DNA of 6,864 nt, taken from the NCBI GenBank assembly GCA_030592145.1, contig JAUVKJ010000090.1:1-6864 (forward strand), read 5' to 3'. Positions within the stretch are counted from its first letter, which is position 1. Each line of letters starts with the position of its first letter. Below the pieces are notes generated by a model. It had not been told where the DNA came from. It saw nothing but the letters and a program-made list of their open reading frames with translations, and made no database searches. The position numbers and the translations under genes were made by a program. This DNA is from Bacteroides sp. Its GTDB lineage: Bacteria; Bacteroidota; Bacteroidia; Bacteroidales; SM23-62. Below, piece by piece: positions 1 to 6,487 of the stretch.

Positions 1-307
1 GAACGCTGCGGATACCGTCACTGAATTCCCGGGACTTTTGTATCATCCTGCCCGCTGAATCAAAGGAGTGATAATTCAACGAGCTCCTTGAGCTGTCAGC
101 CAGGTGCCAGACAGCCATGTAATTTCTCCCTTCCCGGTTATAATAGAAATGGGTCACGCCCTTTTCTCCACCAGAGTTTTCATAATGAAGCTTTAACAAC
201 CTGAATTCATTTTCCGGAGTTTCGGCATTTTTCTCTGATCCATGGCCGCAGGAGCCGAGGCATATGCCAAGAGTGCAAGCCATGATAAAGAACTGTAGAT
301 TTCTCAT
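1..307 (-). CDS. Small putative lipoprotein of unknown function (N-terminal part, cut by window edge)
   Basis: An open reading frame starts with ATG at 307 and runs off the left edge without a stop, giving 102 codons. The first 20 residues look like a lipoprotein signal peptide: a basic MRN start, a hydrophobic core, then the lipobox LGSC with the lipidated Cys at 20. The mature part is polar, with the sequence GHGSEKN right after the Cys, so it is probably exported and membrane-anchored. Two stretches, YYNREGR (55-61) and FDSAGRM (82-88), share an aromatic-[DN]-x-x-G-R pattern. This recalls the core of YD-type or similar beta-strand repeats, but two copies are too few to assign a family. It lies 36 bases downstream of glsA on the same strand and may be the last gene of that transcript. 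I do not recognise the gene; the signal peptide and reading frame are the secure parts. Confidence 0.72.
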   Translation of the reverse strand, partial: MRNLQFFIMACTLGICLGSCGHGSEKNAETPENEFRLLKLHYENSGGEKGVTHFYYNREGRNYMAVWHLADSSRSSLNYHSFDSAGRMIQKSREFSDGIRSV

Positions 308-343
308 AGCAGTTAAAAATACTACATTATTCCTGGTTAATAA

Positions 344-1255
344 TCAAAAAATCGACAGTCCGGTCTTGGTGGTAAAAAGCTCCAGGGCCATGATCCCGGC
401 AAGTGAATTTCCATGATCATTTAATCCGGGACTCCAGACCGCCAGGCTCATTTTCCCTGGAATTATAGCCACAATGCCTCCACCTACTCCGCTTTTCCCC
501 GGCAGGCCAACCCGAAATGCAAATTCACCGGCTTCGTCATAGAGTCCGCAGGTAAGCATCAGCGACATCAGGCGCTTGGACTGGCTCCTGCTTAGTATCT
601 TTTCCCCGTTTCGTGGATTTATGCCGTGGTTGGCCAGGTACAGGAATGTCCGGGCCAGCTGTACACAGTTCATCTCAATGCTGCATTGGTGATAATACAT
701 ATCCAGCACCTGTTCAGTCGGATTTTCAATGTTATCATGCCCCTTCATAAAATTGACCATTGCCCTGTTTATATATCCCCATTCCTTTTCCGAGCGTGCC
801 ACCTCCTGGTTGAATACAATCTCCTCTCCTGCCAATTCATTCACAAATTGAAGCAAATCCTTTAAGGCATAGGCTGTACGGGATATCAGGATATCACTCA
901 CAACCAGGGCTCCGGCATTGACCAGTGGATTCCTTGGTTTTCCCTTTTCGTATTCCAGCTGTACGAGGCTGTTAAAGGGATTGCCGGTGGGTTCGACACC
1001 CATCCTGTTCCACAGCTTGTCTCCAAGCTGTGAAAAGGCAAGGCTCAGAGTCAGTACTTTTGAGATGCTTTGAATGGTGAATTTATCCCCGGCATCCCCA
1101 ACGGAATAGCTTTCCCCCGAAAGGGTTTCTATCGCCATCCCGAATTTACCCGGATCCTGACTTGAGAGTTCAGGGATATAATCTGCCACACGTCCCTGGC
1201 CTGTCAGGGGACTTACTTCCTCTCTTATAGTGCTTAATATCTGCTCAAGATTCAC
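344..1255 (-). CDS. glsA: Glutaminase (L-glutamine amidohydrolase, serine-dependent beta-lactamase-like fold)
   Basis: This 303-residue enzyme hydrolyses L-glutamine to L-glutamate and ammonia, presumably in the cytoplasm since no signal peptide is visible. It has the full set of family landmarks. QSISK (62-66) supplies the S-x-x-K catalytic pair Ser63/Lys66. NPLVNAGA (109-116) holds the conserved Asn113. A region with Glu158 and Asn163 follows, then the DMYYHQCS stretch (185-192), Tyr239 in CGLYDEAGEFA, and GLPGKSGVGGG (250-260) near the active-site rim. The length matches single-domain bacterial glutaminases (about 300-310 residues), with no added STAS or ankyrin domain. The start is GTG at 1255: the next in-frame Met is residue 40, inside the conserved domain, and an in-frame stop lies three codons upstream. 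It begins 9 bases after the hydrolase stop, so the two genes are probably co-transcribed. Roles known for such enzymes include glutamate supply and acid tolerance; nothing here selects between them. Confidence 0.95.
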   Translation of the reverse strand: MNLEQILSTIREEVSPLTGQGRVADYIPELSSQDPGKFGMAIETLSGESYSVGDAGDKFTIQSISKVLTLSLAFSQLGDKLWNRMGVEPTGNPFNSLVQLEYEKGKPRNPLVNAGALVVSDILISRTAYALKDLLQFVNELAGEEIVFNQEVARSEKEWGYINRAMVNFMKGHDNIENPTEQVLDMYYHQCSIEMNCVQLARTFLYLANHGINPRNGEKILSRSQSKRLMSLMLTCGLYDEAGEFAFRVGLPGKSGVGGGIVAIIPGKMSLAVWSPGLNDHGNSLAGIMALELFTTKTGLSIF

Positions 1256-1259
1256 GTGA

Positions 1260-1266
1260 CACCTCT
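1260..1266 (-). promoter_or_regulatory. Putative ribosome binding site of glsA, overlapping the upstream stop codon
   Basis: Reading the minus strand, AGAGGTG lies 4 bases before the GTG start at 1255 and overlaps the TAG stop of the hydrolase gene (1267-1265). It is purine-rich and Shine-Dalgarno-like. That is notable here because most other starts in the window have no such sequence. The position supports the GTG start and suggests translational coupling to the hydrolase. The spacing is short, so strength is uncertain. Confidence 0.5.
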
Positions 1267-2446
1267 ACTTATTTCTGAGCAATTCGAACCAGAGCATAGC
1301 AGCTATCATGGCTGCCTCGGCGGCGCCTTCATGATCGCCTTCGACCGTGATCAGTTTGACATTCGCCTTGCCGCCCTTCTCATAATATTCCTTTGCCGCC
1401 AGGGAATTAGAGTAGGGAACGATCATGTCTGCATCCCCGTGTATCAGGCGAACCGGTGCAGACGGAACGAAATTGAGTAAGGAATTTTCCGACGTGGCGT
1501 TCCTGATATCTTCCTCATTTCCGGCTTCATAATCCTCAATGAATGTTTCCAGGAATAGTGAATCGAGGGACTGGGGAAGCCCATTATTTATTTTATTCAT
1601 CATCTGTGAGCCGTCAAAATCGCCCGGTATATCACTCGCATATGGTTCTTTGAAAATCTCTGAAAGGCGGTCCCACCCGTAATAATGATCGTAAGAATTC
1701 ATCAGGTAAGCCATCAGAATTGGCTGTTTGTAGGTACCCCAGGCCATAACCGTATCTATGGTGGCCTGCAGGTCGTAGGGTCCGGCAAGAGGTGCTGCTG
1801 CTTTAACCTGGAACTCGTCTGAATAGTTCTTTTCAATTTCATGGTGTGTGGCCATGGTGATATGGCCTCCCTGTGAATACCCGGTCAGGTATAAACTGCT
1901 GCTTGTCTGCACTCCCTGCCCGGACAGGTAGGAAAAGCTCGCCCGCAGCATATCGATAACGGTGTTTGCTGAGTTTTCGGCAAGCAGGTAAGGGGGTACG
2001 ATGTAAGATTCTCCCAGTCCCAGGTAATCTGCCGCCACACAAACATATCCCATCGAAGCAGCCACTGCCCCTGCCAGTCCCGCGTCCGAATTCCCGGCTC
2101 CCAGTGAGGGCACCAGGTGCCTCTGGGTTTGCGTACCGTGCTGGAAACAGATGACCGGAAATTCACCCTGCGTTTCAGGAATAAACACCGCCCCGGTGGC
2201 ATTTACCAGTTTGCCGTCCGGTTGGGGTGTCATATAGGCGATCTTAACCGCCTTTACGTTGTATTCCAGGGTAAATGGCACCTCAAATTTACGAATGACC
2301 AGCAGGTCCTGTATCTCTTTTGGGGTATATATTTTTATTTGTCTGGTGGTGATAATATCCCCCCGTTCTGCAATTTTCGTTACCTCTTTTTCACAGGAGG
2401 TAAGCGAAAACAGCAAAAGGATCAGTGGAAAAATTGATTTTTTCAT
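1265..2446 (-). CDS. Secreted lipoprotein alpha/beta-hydrolase (secretory lipase / esterase-like)
   Basis: This 393-residue protein starts with a lipoprotein signal peptide: MKKSIFP, a Leu/Ile-rich core, then lipobox LTSC with Cys18. It should be exported and lipid-anchored in the envelope. The rest is an alpha/beta-hydrolase. HG at 103-104 forms the likely oxyanion region, the nucleophile elbow GYSQG (189-193) carries Ser191, HGDADMIVP (336-344) carries the likely acid Asp340, and GDHEG (370-374) carries His372. The layout resembles secretory lipases and prolyl-oligopeptidase-like esterases, so an ester or acyl substrate is likely, but the substrate cannot be read from the sequence. The reading frame is open up to 2524. 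The ATG at 2446 is preferred because it places the signal peptide exactly at the N-terminus, while the 26 extra residues would bury it. The gene is followed 9 bases later by glsA. An esterase is the safest call; a peptidase is possible. Confidence 0.88.
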   Translation of the reverse strand: MKKSIFPLILLLFSLTSCEKEVTKIAERGDIITTRQIKIYTPKEIQDLLVIRKFEVPFTLEYNVKAVKIAYMTPQPDGKLVNATGAVFIPETQGEFPVICFQHGTQTQRHLVPSLGAGNSDAGLAGAVAASMGYVCVAADYLGLGESYIVPPYLLAENSANTVIDMLRASFSYLSGQGVQTSSSLYLTGYSQGGHITMATHHEIEKNYSDEFQVKAAAPLAGPYDLQATIDTVMAWGTYKQPILMAYLMNSYDHYYGWDRLSEIFKEPYASDIPGDFDGSQMMNKINNGLPQSLDSLFLETFIEDYEAGNEEDIRNATSENSLLNFVPSAPVRLIHGDADMIVPYSNSLAAKEYYEKGGKANVKLITVEGDHEGAAEAAMIAAMLWFELLRNK

Positions 2447-2479
2447 GTTGTTAAATTTACAATTTTCTAAGAACAACAC

Positions 2480-2511
2480 TTGCCTTTGCATGCCATAATG
2501 CCGTAACTTTA
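2480..2511 (+). promoter_or_regulatory. Possible promoter for the coiled-coil protein gene
   Basis: TAACTTTA at 2504-2511 matches seven of eight positions of the Bacteroidota -7 element TAnnTTTG. A TTG at 2480-2482 lies 21 bases upstream, near the usual -33 distance; a full TTTG at 2485-2488 is closer (15 bases). The element ends 18 bases before the ATG at 2530, which would give a very short leader. It lies in the 83-base divergent region shared with the hydrolase gene. It is a match by eye to a short degenerate motif. Confidence 0.3.
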
Positions 2512-2529
2512 CAGGGTAAACCAATAAAT

Positions 2530-3087
2530 ATGATTATGAAAACCTTCAGATCCCTTAACAGCCTGCTGTTTCTTGTACCCCTTCTAATGTTTATTGCAGT
2601 CCCGGTTTTATCACAGTCTACCAGTGAGGAAGCCAAAAAACTCCAGCGTCCGAAGGACAGCGGGGTAAAGGACTATGACGAATTCAAGAATTCTTCCTTT
2701 AACCTGCTCCAGGAACTCCTGCGGACGGATGAAAACTATGCAAAAATCAAGACCGATATAGATGGTTATGCAAGCGGCAGGAGAGATGTGACCGTTAGCA
2801 ATGTAAAAGGTGATTACGGCCGCCTGAAGCAACTGCAGAAGTCTACCAAGGTCATGGACGACCGTGTAAAGAGCCTTTCCTCAGAAGGGGAGGATCTTCT
2901 GAAAAACGCTTCCAGGGTAAAGCCCGTTACAAAAGTGAAAGCTGCTACCAGCAACACAAAGAAATCAATCAAGGCAGTGGATTGCTCCAAAACCATGATG
3001 AGTGAGATAACTGAACAGATCACCACAGACATGGAAACCCTCTCGGAGAAACTCTCGGAGCTGGGGGAAGAGATCGAAGACGAATAA
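2530..3087 (+). CDS. Exported charged, probably coiled-coil protein of unknown function
   Basis: I do not recognise this 185-residue protein. Residues 1 to about 28 form a signal peptide: a basic MIMKTFR start, a long hydrophobic stretch, then PVLSQS around the likely cleavage point. There is no lipobox Cys, so it should be released into the periplasm or outside. The mature part is rich in Lys, Glu, Asp and Ser, with helical heptad-like stretches at about 52-76, 92-130 and 153-182, and an acidic end (GEEIEDE). A single Cys sits at 152 and no enzyme motif is visible. Start: ATG at 2530, with a second ATG two codons on (2536) equally possible. No strong ribosome binding site is seen, only GGGTAAA about 10 bases upstream. 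It is transcribed away from the hydrolase gene and 92 bases ahead of the GYD gene. A structural or envelope-associated role is possible but unproven. Confidence 0.82.
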   Translation: MIMKTFRSLNSLLFLVPLLMFIAVPVLSQSTSEEAKKLQRPKDSGVKDYDEFKNSSFNLLQELLRTDENYAKIKTDIDGYASGRRDVTVSNVKGDYGRLKQLQKSTKVMDDRVKSLSSEGEDLLKNASRVKPVTKVKAATSNTKKSIKAVDCSKTMMSEITEQITTDMETLSEKLSELGEEIEDE

Positions 3088-3179
3088 GTAATAAACATAT
3101 ACCCGGGGCAAGCCATAATACTTTCTGCCTGGCCTGGTCCTGGCGAATCAGATTAAAGTTAAATTAAAATACGAGTGTT

Positions 3180-3476
3180 ATGCCAATCTACGTTTTGTTA
3201 ACCAAACTTTCGCCCGGTCTTTCACAACAAATGAAAGAAAGGGCACAACTGGGCAGGACCTGGCTCGACCAGGTTAAAAAAACCTGTCCGGAAGTAAAAT
3301 TCATCTCGCACTATGCCCTTTTAGGCCAATTCGATTTCCTTGATATCTATGAAGCCCCCGATGAGAAAACGGCCGCGAAGGTTTCCATCATCAGCCAGGC
3401 AAACGGGGCTTCCCAGGCACAGAGTCTGCCTGCAATCCCCTACAAGCAGTACCTTGATCTGATCAGGGAAATCTGA
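3180..3476 (+). CDS. GYD domain-containing small protein
   Basis: This 98-residue protein matches the GYD family (Pfam GYD-domain, small ferredoxin-like dimeric alpha/beta fold) along its whole length. The N-terminal strand MPIYVLLTKLSP matches the family's usual opening. YALLGQFDFLDIYEAPD (45-61) holds the G-x-[YF]-D signature, here G49-Q-F-D52, and TAAKVS (64-69) follows. The end has LPAIPYKQYLDLI (83-95), the typical C-terminal strand and helix. No signal peptide is present, so it is probably cytoplasmic. The biochemical role of the family is not established, and neighbours give no clear hint. The start ATG at 3180 fits the family start; the upstream 92 bases are AT-rich near the gene, with no convincing promoter or terminator. 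It converges on gltX with 66 bases between the stop codons. Confidence 0.88.
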   Translation: MPIYVLLTKLSPGLSQQMKERAQLGRTWLDQVKKTCPEVKFISHYALLGQFDFLDIYEAPDEKTAAKVSIISQANGASQAQSLPAIPYKQYLDLIREI

Positions 3477-3512
3477 TCTGCCCGAATGTCTCAGGTATAT
3501 CCAATCGCCAGC

Positions 3513-3556
3513 CGGATGATCAGGATAGCATGGATCGGACGATCAGGATAGAATGG
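3513..3556. repeat. Two-copy imperfect tandem repeat covering the 3' end of gltX
   Basis: Positions 3513-3533 and 3536-3556 match at 19 of 21 bases, with a period of 23 bases. The shared core GATCAGGATAG is identical in both. The right copy contains the last codons and the TGA stop of gltX (3543-3545); the left copy lies just past the stop. It therefore looks like a small duplication of the gene's end. Because 23 is not a multiple of three, the outer copy is not in the gltX frame. Confidence 0.8.
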
Positions 3557-5081
3557 CCGGGATCTTTTCCAGGCCTGCATCGATGCGTCCGAGGATTTCT
3601 TCTTTCCCCAGGACTTCCATCATATCCATGAGTCCGGGTCCTAGGTTAGTCCCCACAAAGACCAGTCTAAGCGGGTTCATGACCTTCCCAAAGCTTATCT
3701 CCCGGCTGCTTACCAATTCCTTTATGACAGGTTCAATGGCGGATGAGATGAACGGATCAAGTGGTGCAAGCAGTGCACGCACCTCCCTGATGAGAGAAGC
3801 GGTGTCCTCCTTCCAGACCTTCCTTGCTACCTTTTCATCGTAGGCATCCGGCCTTGAAAAGAAAAACCAGGATTGGGTCCAGAGATCGGGCAGCAGGAAT
3901 GCTCTTTCCCTGACCAGGAAAATGACTTTTGCGGTATATTCCGGATCAAATTTGAGTTTTCGTTTTTCGAGTTCTGATCCGAGCCACACCGCCAGTTCTG
4001 CATCCGGTTTTCTGATAAGGTACTGGTGATTGAACCACCTGGCCTTCTCGGGATCAAACCGGGAGCCAGCCTTAACGATCCGCTCAAGGCTGAAGGCTTC
4101 GATCAGCTCGTCCATTGTAAAAATCTCCTGTTCGGTGCCGGGACTCCATCCCAGCAAGGCCAGGATATTGATAAATGCCTCAGGGAAGTAACCTGTTTCG
4201 CGATAACCGCTTGAGACCTCCCCTGTACCGGGCTGGGTCCATTCCAGCGGAAAGACGGGAAATCCGAGACGGTCCCCGTCCCGCTTGCTGAGCTTTCCCT
4301 GTCCGTCCGGCTTCAGGGTAAGCGGCATATGGGCAAATTGCGGCATGCTCTCCTTCCATCCAAATCCTTCATAGAGCAACACATGAAGCGGGGTGGATGG
4401 CAGCCATTCCTCTCCCCTGATTACATGGCTGATCTCCATCAGGTGATCATCCACTACATTTGCCAGGTGATAGGTGGGCATACCGTCAGCCTTCATCAGG
4501 ATCTTGTCATCCAGGGTACGTGTATTCACCTCTACTTTTCCCCTTATAATGTCATGGAATTCAATCCAGTGATCATCCGGCATCCTGTAACGTATAACAT
4601 AAGGAATACCGGCACGGATCTTTTCATTTACCTCGTCCTCTGAAAGGGCAATTGAATTATCAAGCCGTTCCCTGTTCAGTGCATTATAGGTGAAGGTTCT
4701 GTTTGTCTGTTCAGCCTCTTTTCTCAGGGCATCCAACTCCTCCGGTGTATCGAAAGCCAGGTAGGCCAATCCTTTGCCTGTGAGGATCTCCTCGTATTCC
4801 CGGTAAATTTGTTTTCTTTCGGATTGCCGGTAGGGACTGTGGGGGCCACCGGAGATTATCCCTTCGTTAAAATCGATGCCGCACCAGTTCAGTGCCTCGA
4901 CAATATACTCTTCCGCTCCCGGAACATACCTGGCCTGGTCGGTATCCTCAATGCGAAGGATAAAATCACCCTTGTTTTTCCTGGCAAAAAGATAATTGAA
5001 CAGGGCTGTTCTGACGCCCCCTATGTGGAGGGGACCTGTGGGACTCGGGGCAAATCGTACCCTGACCGCTTGTTCGCTCAT
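3543..5081 (-). CDS. gltX: Glutamate--tRNA ligase (glutamyl-tRNA synthetase)
   Basis: This class I aminoacyl-tRNA synthetase charges tRNA-Glu with glutamate using ATP in the cytoplasm. With the start used here it has 512 residues, normal for bacterial GluRS. The Rossmann catalytic domain opens with RVRFAPSPTGPLHIGG, HIGG at 19-22. The second ATP-binding motif is KLSKR at 263-267, followed by DGDRLGF and FPVFPLEW (274-281), an arrangement I know from Bacteroidota enzymes. FPEAFINILALLGW and the alpha-helical anticodon-binding half follow. Start choice: the frame extends six codons to a TTG at 5099, but that TTG lies inside a perfect -7 promoter element, so it would not be in the transcript. 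ATG at 5081 gives MSEQAVRVRFAP, like the family. Nothing is truncated. It diverges from waaA and converges on the GYD gene. No Cys-rich zinc site is seen. Confidence 0.97.
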   Translation of the reverse strand: MSEQAVRVRFAPSPTGPLHIGGVRTALFNYLFARKNKGDFILRIEDTDQARYVPGAEEYIVEALNWCGIDFNEGIISGGPHSPYRQSERKQIYREYEEILTGKGLAYLAFDTPEELDALRKEAEQTNRTFTYNALNRERLDNSIALSEDEVNEKIRAGIPYVIRYRMPDDHWIEFHDIIRGKVEVNTRTLDDKILMKADGMPTYHLANVVDDHLMEISHVIRGEEWLPSTPLHVLLYEGFGWKESMPQFAHMPLTLKPDGQGKLSKRDGDRLGFPVFPLEWTQPGTGEVSSGYRETGYFPEAFINILALLGWSPGTEQEIFTMDELIEAFSLERIVKAGSRFDPEKARWFNHQYLIRKPDAELAVWLGSELEKRKLKFDPEYTAKVIFLVRERAFLLPDLWTQSWFFFSRPDAYDEKVARKVWKEDTASLIREVRALLAPLDPFISSAIEPVIKELVSSREISFGKVMNPLRLVFVGTNLGPGLMDMMEVLGKEEILGRIDAGLEKIPAILS

Positions 5082-5096
5082 GTTCTCAAATTTGGG

Positions 5097-5104
5097 CAAA
5101 GATA
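5097..5104 (-). promoter_or_regulatory. Bacteroidota-type -7 promoter element of gltX
   Basis: Read on the minus strand, 5104 to 5097 is TATCTTTG, an exact match to TAnnTTTG. It lies 15 bases before the ATG at 5081, so transcription would begin within a few bases of the start codon region. The -33 position (about 5124-5128) falls in the 7-bp tandem repeat and has only a weak GTTC in place of TTTG. The -7 element overlaps the possible TTG start at 5099, which argues for the ATG. Confidence 0.6.
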
Positions 5105-5111
5105 AATAAAA

Positions 5112-5140
5112 GTGAAGGGTGAACAGTGATGAGTGAACAG
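5112..5140. repeat. Heptanucleotide tandem repeat, four units
   Basis: Four contiguous 7-bp units follow one another from 5112: GTGAAGG, GTGAACA, GTGATGA, GTGAACA, then a further G at 5140. All four share GTGA, and two are identical. The array lies between the divergent starts of gltX and waaA, eight bases from the gltX -7 element. On either strand it covers the place where the -33 element of the neighbouring gene would be expected. Confidence 0.8.
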
Positions 5141-5148
5141 AAAAGCAC

Positions 5149-5156
5149 TAAATTTA
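5149..5156 (+). promoter_or_regulatory. Weak candidate -7 element of waaA
   Basis: TAAATTTA at 5149-5156 fits TAnnTTTG except for the last base and ends 18 bases before the waaA ATG at 5175. No TTG is found 19-21 bases upstream; that spot is occupied by the GTGA repeat units. The motif is self-complementary and AT-rich, so a chance match is quite possible. Confidence 0.25.
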
Positions 5157-5174
5157 GAAACCAAACCCGTTATT

Positions 5175-6407
5175 ATGAGACTTATCTACGACCTGGGAAT
5201 ACGGATTTATTATCTTCTTATACTCATTGTCTCAATAATCAATCCGAAGGCAAAGCAGTGGATAAGGGGTAGAATGGGACTGCTTCGCAGGATAGCCAAA
5301 GAAGTGGATCCCGCAGAACCATTGATCTGGTTCCACTGTTCCTCTCTCGGAGAATTCGAACAGGGAAGGCCGGTGATCGAGCAGATCCGAAAGGAAAGTC
5401 CGGGCAAAAAGATCCTTCTGACATTCTACTCTCCCTCCGGGTACGAGATCAGGAAAAACTATCCGGGAGCCGATCACATATTCTACCTGCCCCTTGATAC
5501 CCGGCGAAACGCAAACAAGTTCCTGGAGCTGATGACAATCGAGCAGGCCTTCTTTGTGAAATACGAATTCTGGTATCATTTCCTGTCCGGCATGCACCAC
5601 AACAAAATCCCGGTATACCTGATCTCGGCGAGATTCAGAAAGAACCAGGTCTTCTTTAAATGGTACGGATCCTGGTACCGCAAAATACTGGGAAAGTTTG
5701 ATCATCTTTTCCTGCAGCAGGAATCCTCCCTTGAATTGCTGGAATCAATCGGGATAAAGCATGCATCAATCATCGGGGATACCCGCTTTGACAGGGTTTA
5801 TGAGATCGCACAGAATGTTTCCTCCGATGAGCGCTTCAGGACATTTTGCATGAATTCAACCTGTGCAATAGCCGGTAGTACCTGGCCTGCTGATGAAGAA
5901 ATACTCTGCCGGTACATCAATGAATCCCTGAGGCCCGTAAAGTGGATCCTGGTACCACATGAGATCCACGTCTCGCATATTCAAAAATTGAAGCACAGCC
6001 TTACAAAAAAAACACTGATCTACACGGAGTCCGGGGAAAATGACAGCATGGATGCGGAGGTCCTGATCATCGACACCATAGGTCTTCTTTCTTCCCTCTA
6101 CCAGTACGGTAAGCTGGCTTATATCGGGGGCGGTTTTGGCAAGGGGATCCATAACACACTCGAAGCCGCTACTTTTGGACTCCCCGTAATTTTTGGTCCC
6201 CGGTTCAACAAATTCACCGAAGCTAAGGAGCTTGTTCAGGCCGGTGCCGGTTACCCTGTGCATGATTATGCTGAATTAAAAGATATACTGAACCGCTTAT
6301 TTGACGATCCGGAGCTGTTAAAAACTTCCGGCAAATCCGCCAGGGACTACGTATTCTCTAAGCTTGGAGCAACCCGCGCAATTGTTAATTCCACGTTGAA
6401 AAGTTAA
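5175..6407 (+). CDS. waaA: 3-deoxy-D-manno-octulosonic acid (Kdo) transferase
   Basis: This enzyme (also called KdtA) transfers Kdo from CMP-Kdo to the lipid A precursor, building the LPS inner core at the cytoplasmic face of the inner membrane. The 410-residue product starts with a hydrophobic anchor (about residues 2-22, MRLIYDLGIRIYYLL). HCSSLGEFEQGRP (54-66) follows, where Glu60 matches the catalytic base in the SVGE-type motif of known WaaA proteins. Then come KYEFWYHF (129-136), GDTRFDRV (201-208), AGSTWPADE (233-241), VPHEIH (260-265), IGGGFGKGIHNTLE (317-330) and FGLPVIFGP (334-342), the GT-B C-terminal donor-binding half. The frame is open back to a GTG at 5133, but ATG at 5175 puts the membrane anchor at the N-terminus as in the family; the extra 14 residues would come partly from a tandem repeat. 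Length is normal. Whether it adds one or two Kdo units cannot be told from sequence. Confidence 0.95.
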   Translation: MRLIYDLGIRIYYLLILIVSIINPKAKQWIRGRMGLLRRIAKEVDPAEPLIWFHCSSLGEFEQGRPVIEQIRKESPGKKILLTFYSPSGYEIRKNYPGADHIFYLPLDTRRNANKFLELMTIEQAFFVKYEFWYHFLSGMHHNKIPVYLISARFRKNQVFFKWYGSWYRKILGKFDHLFLQQESSLELLESIGIKHASIIGDTRFDRVYEIAQNVSSDERFRTFCMNSTCAIAGSTWPADEEILCRYINESLRPVKWILVPHEIHVSHIQKLKHSLTKKTLIYTESGENDSMDAEVLIIDTIGLLSSLYQYGKLAYIGGGFGKGIHNTLEAATFGLPVIFGPRFNKFTEAKELVQAGAGYPVHDYAELKDILNRLFDDPELLKTSGKSARDYVFSKLGATRAIVNSTLKS

Positions 6408-6439
6408 GTCTCGAAAGTTTATATTTTTTCCCTCCGTTT

Positions 6440-6463
6440 TCCGGTAAAATACTGGATTTATCT
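6440..6463 (+). terminator. Possible rho-independent terminator of waaA
   Basis: A short hairpin, TCCGGTA (6440-6446), loop AAA, TACTGGA (6450-6456), with one G-T wobble, is followed by TTTATCT. It begins 33 bases after the waaA stop. The stem is only seven pairs with a three-base loop and the T-run is interrupted, so it would be a weak terminator. Confidence 0.35.
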
Positions 6464-6487
6464 ATAATTTGGTAGTCCCTGAACATA

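Noticed and set aside
2452..2459. TAAATTTA read on the minus strand as a -7 element of the hydrolase gene
   Set aside because: It ends 5 bases before the ATG at 2446 and has no TTG at the usual distance upstream; more likely the A/T-rich start region common in this phylum.
2447..2524. N-terminal extension of the hydrolase up to 2524
   Set aside because: It would bury a clear lipoprotein signal peptide 26 residues into the protein and lies over the divergent control region.
3115..3160. Repeated CCTGG units between the coiled-coil gene and the GYD gene as a possible terminator
   Set aside because: The units (around 3128-3145) are direct repeats that do not form a stem, and no T-run follows.
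3452..3468. Nearly perfect 17-base palindrome centred on 3460
   Set aside because: It lies inside the GYD coding sequence over the conserved C-terminal residues, has a one-base centre and no T-run after it, so it is a poor terminator and easily a codon effect.
3456..3564. Cluster of seven GATC sites around the GYD/gltX convergent ends
   Set aside because: Several lie in Asp/Ile codons and two come from the small tandem duplication, so the density needs no methylation- or replication-related explanation.
5133..5174. N-terminal extension of WaaA from the GTG at 5133
   Set aside because: The start lies in the heptad repeat, and the 14 added residues precede a membrane anchor that is normally at the very N-terminus of the family.
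5232..5705. Open frame of 157 codons on the minus strand inside waaA
   Set aside because: It lies fully antisense to a gene with strong family motifs and has no recognisable domain; it reflects codon bias of the real gene.
5856..6263. Open frame of 135 codons on the minus strand inside waaA
   Set aside because: Antisense shadow of the conserved C-terminal half of waaA, with no motif or start signal of its own.
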